DNA of 64,000 nt from assembly GCF_028453695.1 (NCBI RefSeq), contig NC_135779.1, positions 6,894,831-6,958,830 of the forward strand, written 5' to 3'. A program made the translations under genes and the position numbers. This document shows, in pieces, positions 60,056 to 64,000 of the stretch (position 1 is its first letter; the number at the start of each line of letters is the position of its first letter). This DNA is from Augochlora pura (lineage: Eukaryota > Arthropoda > Insecta > Hymenoptera > Halictidae). Under the pieces are notes generated by a model. The model saw only the letters and a list, made by a program, of their open reading frames with translations. It was not told where the DNA came from and ran no database searches.

Positions 60056-62934
60056 GCGTCGAGCGCGTCGACGTCGATCTCGAAAGGCGTCCGGCCGCCG
60101 AAAATAGGAAAATGCCGAGGCAGTGACCCGGTTTCGTCGCGACGGGCTCTCCGTTAACCGGCGTGTTAACACCGTGTCGGCGACGCCTCTCCGCGTGTAA
60201 AACGACAGCCGGTAGAATTAACGGGCGCGAGGATGCGGAGGTGGCGATTATCTTTATGACAACGTTCGGGAACGTGCCCCGGTTAGTCCGGCTTCTTTCG
60301 CGACGCAACGGCTTCGATCCACGGCCGGATGATTCATGGACTGGATCATCGGGCTGTTTGCCGAGCTTTCGACCACAATCGTCGATCTTATCGCGCCGCT
60401 TCCTCGACGCCACCCATGTTGCTCCAAGGGTGAAACGTATTTAACACTGCGCCGCTGAAGCATCGACGCGGCATTTTCGTCCTAATGCGGCGGAACCTCG
60501 ATTATCCGAATTCTAGATTGACAGACAGCATTCGTTTAGTTCTAAAAAATCATTGACGAACCGCGCGAGAAATCGAGAATCAAGTGAATTTATCGATCAA
60601 TCTCTGCTCGAACGATCGCAGTGCCGATTCACACTTTATCGACGACTAATCTATAGATCCATAGATCCTCGCGTCCGCGCGCTCGTCCGGGCAACAGACT
60701 CGAGAATAGACGTTTCACTCTGTCTAAATTTGCACGACCCAATGCGGGGCCACTGATCTCGTCGAAAGCGACCGTTCCAGGGTACCTCGGGACCAATTGC
60801 GCCGCATTACCAAATACACGCGCGGAAATAGAATTGCCCCGCCGAGCCCCGTCCAATTTCTCGGCGAACGGAAAATTCGGCATCCCGATCTTTTGCCATG
60901 GCCACCGCGCGATGCCGATTGTATTCTCCTGCGGCGATCTCTGGCGACGACCGAGGCTGCGCCGGCCGAGAATTAATTGCCGCGAACGAGGATCGAGAGG
61001 ACGGAGACCCGCCCACGCGATTCTCTAGGTCAGCAGGATGATCTTCGCGGCGAAAAAGGCGAGACAAACGGTACGCCGGGAAGGACGACGACGGGCGTGG
61101 GCGGTGTCCCGCAAGCCGGCTGACCGAGACCGAGAGGATTCTACGCGAGGAAAGAGCGATTTAGCTTTGCCTATAATTGATTCGATGTTTATTCCCTTCC
61201 TTGTGGTGTGGTAAAGCATGTCTAAGTATTCTGAGGACGAAATTAGGCTATTTGGGAAGGGGGGGTACGATTATACGAACCACGTGACTCGGTTCGATTG
61301 TCAAAGAATATAGGAAATTCTCCCTTTTTATTCAAAAGCCGAGAGACGATTGCACAGAATTTACTCTACACTTTATGCTTCCTCATCTGAAACAAACTAC
61401 ATCACCTTAACTCTTTTGCTAAAAATTACAATATTTAATCTGTTGACCTATGACCAACTCCATGACCAAGCCCATCCATCAGAAGAAACAATAAAAATCT
61501 TCGCACAGAATTTTCCAAATCCGCGACAATATCAAGGTATAATATCGTTTATAGAATTCTAGTGAAGTGAGGGTTATGAGGGTGAAGAGATACACGTCCA
61601 CGATTGGCCGAAAGTTGTCGCCGTCTGTCATTTCAAAAACTAATGATAGTACACGGTGTCGGCGCGCGCGTTAACCTTAGGCTTCGATCGCGCGCGGCAG
61701 AGCCTTGATGTTAATCTACCGAATAATCGTTACTTAGCCGCAGGTTACGATCGTTCGTTTGCGAACTAACACGCCTATTTGCAGATACTATCGCGTCTAT
61801 TTGCGAACTATACGGCGAAGCTTGGACATTCGAATCGGCGGGAACGACCCCCTTGAAAATCGTACGACTGTTCTATGCGCGGACAGGAGACGATTTTATT
61901 AAGAAATCGCATGGTTCGATTTTATTAATTTTCGCGAGACAATGCATAATTTCTATGTAATATATCATTTCTGTACGATCGCTTTTGTTGACTCTATAAT
62001 TTGTCCATAACGCTGAATTTTCGTATAACATATAAATCTTGTACAATTGTCGTATAATACGTCATTTCTGAACGATTATCGCATACTTTCCAATTGACTC
62101 GGCAAACTGACTAAATAAATAATACTGCCGAACTCGAGAGGCTTGCGAAACAAATCCTACATCTCCAAAAATCTCTCAAGTATCATCAGCCTTCTTCCAA
62201 AGCCTACAAAGCCTCCAAAGCGTACGCAACATTATCAGTCGGTCACCATGCATCCCAAAGCCCAATCAAAGTGCCTCGAAAACTTACGAAACGACCCCGT
62301 TACAATCTTTGGAATCTGCGTAGATCCTTCTTCGTCGACGAAACTTTCCAAACCACCGCGGAATCTTTTGTTTCCCGTTCGAAAGCGACACGCGTTGACG
62401 CTTCGCGGTGTCGCCGTTTCGTTTGCACGGCAAACAGAGAACCTTGAACGGGACGACGATAACTTTCGCTCGTTCGCTGGTGCACGGTGCGTCGTGGATG
62501 ATCCGTTCGGCGCTGCAGAAGCGCATCGGTTGCCGCAACGATCCAACGGCGAACGGTGAGCTCTGGCATAATGCGCGCAGAAACGTGAAATCCGAGACCC
62601 TTTCGAGCGAACGGCGCGTTACGGGATTAGGGGCAGCCTGTAGAAATCCTGGAGGTATGCACCTGGACTTCCGGATACGCTAACGGTTCCCTAAACGCCG
62701 AGAAGAATGCGCCGGCGCGAACGCTGCACGCGCAATTAACCCACTGGCATGGAATCCGCAGTGATTTTTCGGACCACGGAGATGCTCGATCCGCGACTCC
62801 TTAGGTAATTATATCGCGAAATTCAGAGGAATAAGAGAGCAATCGCTGTTTATCTTGAATGGATTTACTAAGCGCGACTTTATGCTGCTTTTTGGCGTAT
62901 GGGATACTCCCATGAGACTATGAAGTACTCTGGA

Positions 62935-63335
62935 AAAATTTGGAAAGTTGTCTGAAGCGGTCTAAAGTGGTATAAAATAGGCTAAAGTAGTCTAAGGTAG
63001 TCTAAAGTGGTCTAAAATGATCTAAAATAGTCTAAAATAGTCTAGAGCAGTCTAAAGTAGCCTAAAATAGTCAGTAGTAGTCTAAAATAGTCTAAAGTAT
63101 TCTAAAATAATCTAAAGTAGCCTAAAATAGTCTAAAATAATCTAAAATAATCTAAAGTAATCTAAAATAATCTAAAGTAGCCTAAAATAATCTAAAGTAG
63201 CCTAAAATAATCTAAAGTAATCTAAAATAATCTAAAGTAATCTAAAATAATCTAAAGTAGCCTAAAATAGTCCATAGTAGTCTAAAATAGTCTAAAGTAA
63301 TCTAAAATAATCTAAAACAATCTAAAGTACTCTAT
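62935..63335 (+). repeat. 10-bp minisatellite (TCTAAAATAG / TCTAAAGTAG)
   Basis: About 38 units, with AGCCTAAAATA variants spaced through the array. Confidence 0.95.
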
Positions 63336-63789
63336 AAAAGCTTCACAGTATACTTTATTCTAAAGTCCCACAGTATATGCATTAAGTAATTATTTTATAC
63401 GCAACCAGATATCATCGCGCTCGGTTTGCGATGCCGAGTTCGATCGCGATCCATCAATCATTGTGTTTACGGCGGCTGGTAGGTTAATCGATGTTAAACC
63501 GCGTCCTGTGATTTTTGCAATGCAACGAAGCTGTCGAGCAGGGAATTGCTTTAAATTTTTGCATTTCCAACGAGGCTGCTTGTTTAGTAACATTCCTAGT
63601 GACTCAGTGAAGGATTAAGATCGTGCCGATTGTTTCCCTCGACTATCGTGGCGTTGTTCTTACAGAATTGTTTGTGACAAACGGATGGCGGTAAAATTAG
63701 ATTCATTCGAGAAGTATGCAAGTTTTACGCTTAATATTTTTATAAAATGTATTGTGATATTTTTCGAGGAATTTTTAGAGTTATGTAAA

Positions 63790-63885
63790 TTGATAGAGGT
63801 CATATTAATTGGTAGAAGTCATAAAAATTGATGCAAGTCGTAAAAATTGATACAAATCATAAAAATTGATACAAGTAATGCTAAT
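63790..63885 (+). repeat. About 20-bp tandem repeat (ATTGATACAAGTCATAAAA)
   Basis: Four to five units near the right edge of the window. Confidence 0.85.
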
Positions 63886-64000
63886 ATAGCGAAAGAATAA
63901 AGTGGCGGCAGAATCGTGCCTTTTTCCTATAATGTTTTCCATAAAGCTCGCGGCAGAAGTCGCCCGCATCTCGTTCCGCGACTCGATTGGCCGGGCTCCA

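Larger units (their letters stand above)
53900..63999. other. Right-hand non-coding block
   Basis: Microsatellites and minisatellites (listed separately) lie in mixed-composition DNA. If the minus-strand gene extends upstream, its 5' exons or promoter could lie here, but I could not identify them. Confidence 0.4.

Noticed and set aside
62143..62569. Four overlapping frames of 84-138 codons on both strands
   Set aside because: Low stop density in balanced-composition DNA. No frame has splice signals or family resemblance to prefer it.
1..64000. CRISPR arrays, operons, tRNA or rRNA genes
   Set aside because: Tandem arrays here lack the repeat-spacer pattern with unique spacers. No tRNA B-box with cloverleaf and no rRNA signature was seen, and the DNA is eukaryotic in character.

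Overview
This window looks like animal, most likely insect, nuclear DNA and is almost entirely non-coding. No bacterial operons, ribosome-binding sites, rRNA, tRNA or CRISPR array were found. Long (CT)n/(GA)n microsatellites, many unrelated minisatellites, spliceosomal splice signals and two 500-N scaffold gaps all point to a eukaryotic draft assembly. CpG is plentiful, and GC-rich patches alternate with AT-rich ones. This fits Hymenoptera (bee, ant or wasp), but the taxon is an inference from sequence style.

The only coding sequence I can support is on the minus strand. Two exons (50853-50664 and 50030-49846) have canonical splice sites and compatible phases. They encode about 125 residues whose second half resembles the start of a Dbl-homology (RhoGEF) domain. 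A strong GAG|GTAAGT donor at 53664/53663 may end the preceding exon. I found no further exons, so the rest of the gene probably lies beyond a very long intron or outside the window.

Far downstream on the same strand, at 11111/11110, is a near-perfect ratchet (recursive splice) site: a branchpoint-like TAACTAAC, a pyrimidine tract, then CAG immediately followed by GTAAGT. A second GTAAGTGAC donor lies 58 nt further on, which matches the architecture of a recursive-splicing exon. This suggests that much of the left part of the window is one giant minus-strand intron, possibly of the RhoGEF-like gene.

The rest of the window is repeats. A 10-mer, TTAACCCTTT, occurs 15 times in both orientations. 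In three places it or a variant brackets a 220-254 bp segment as TTAA-CCC...GGG-TTAA, as expected for non-autonomous piggyBac-like elements. A second dispersed family carries the core AGCTTAAATTAAAGCT (33.7-35.1 kb and 45.4 kb). Other items are a 96%-identical 261-bp tandem duplication (13.46-13.98 kb), about 20 unrelated minisatellites, long polypurine strands, G/C homopolymers and two short perfect hairpins. Most open frames longer than 60 codons lie in repeats or in GC-rich DNA with few stop codons, and I do not regard them as genes.
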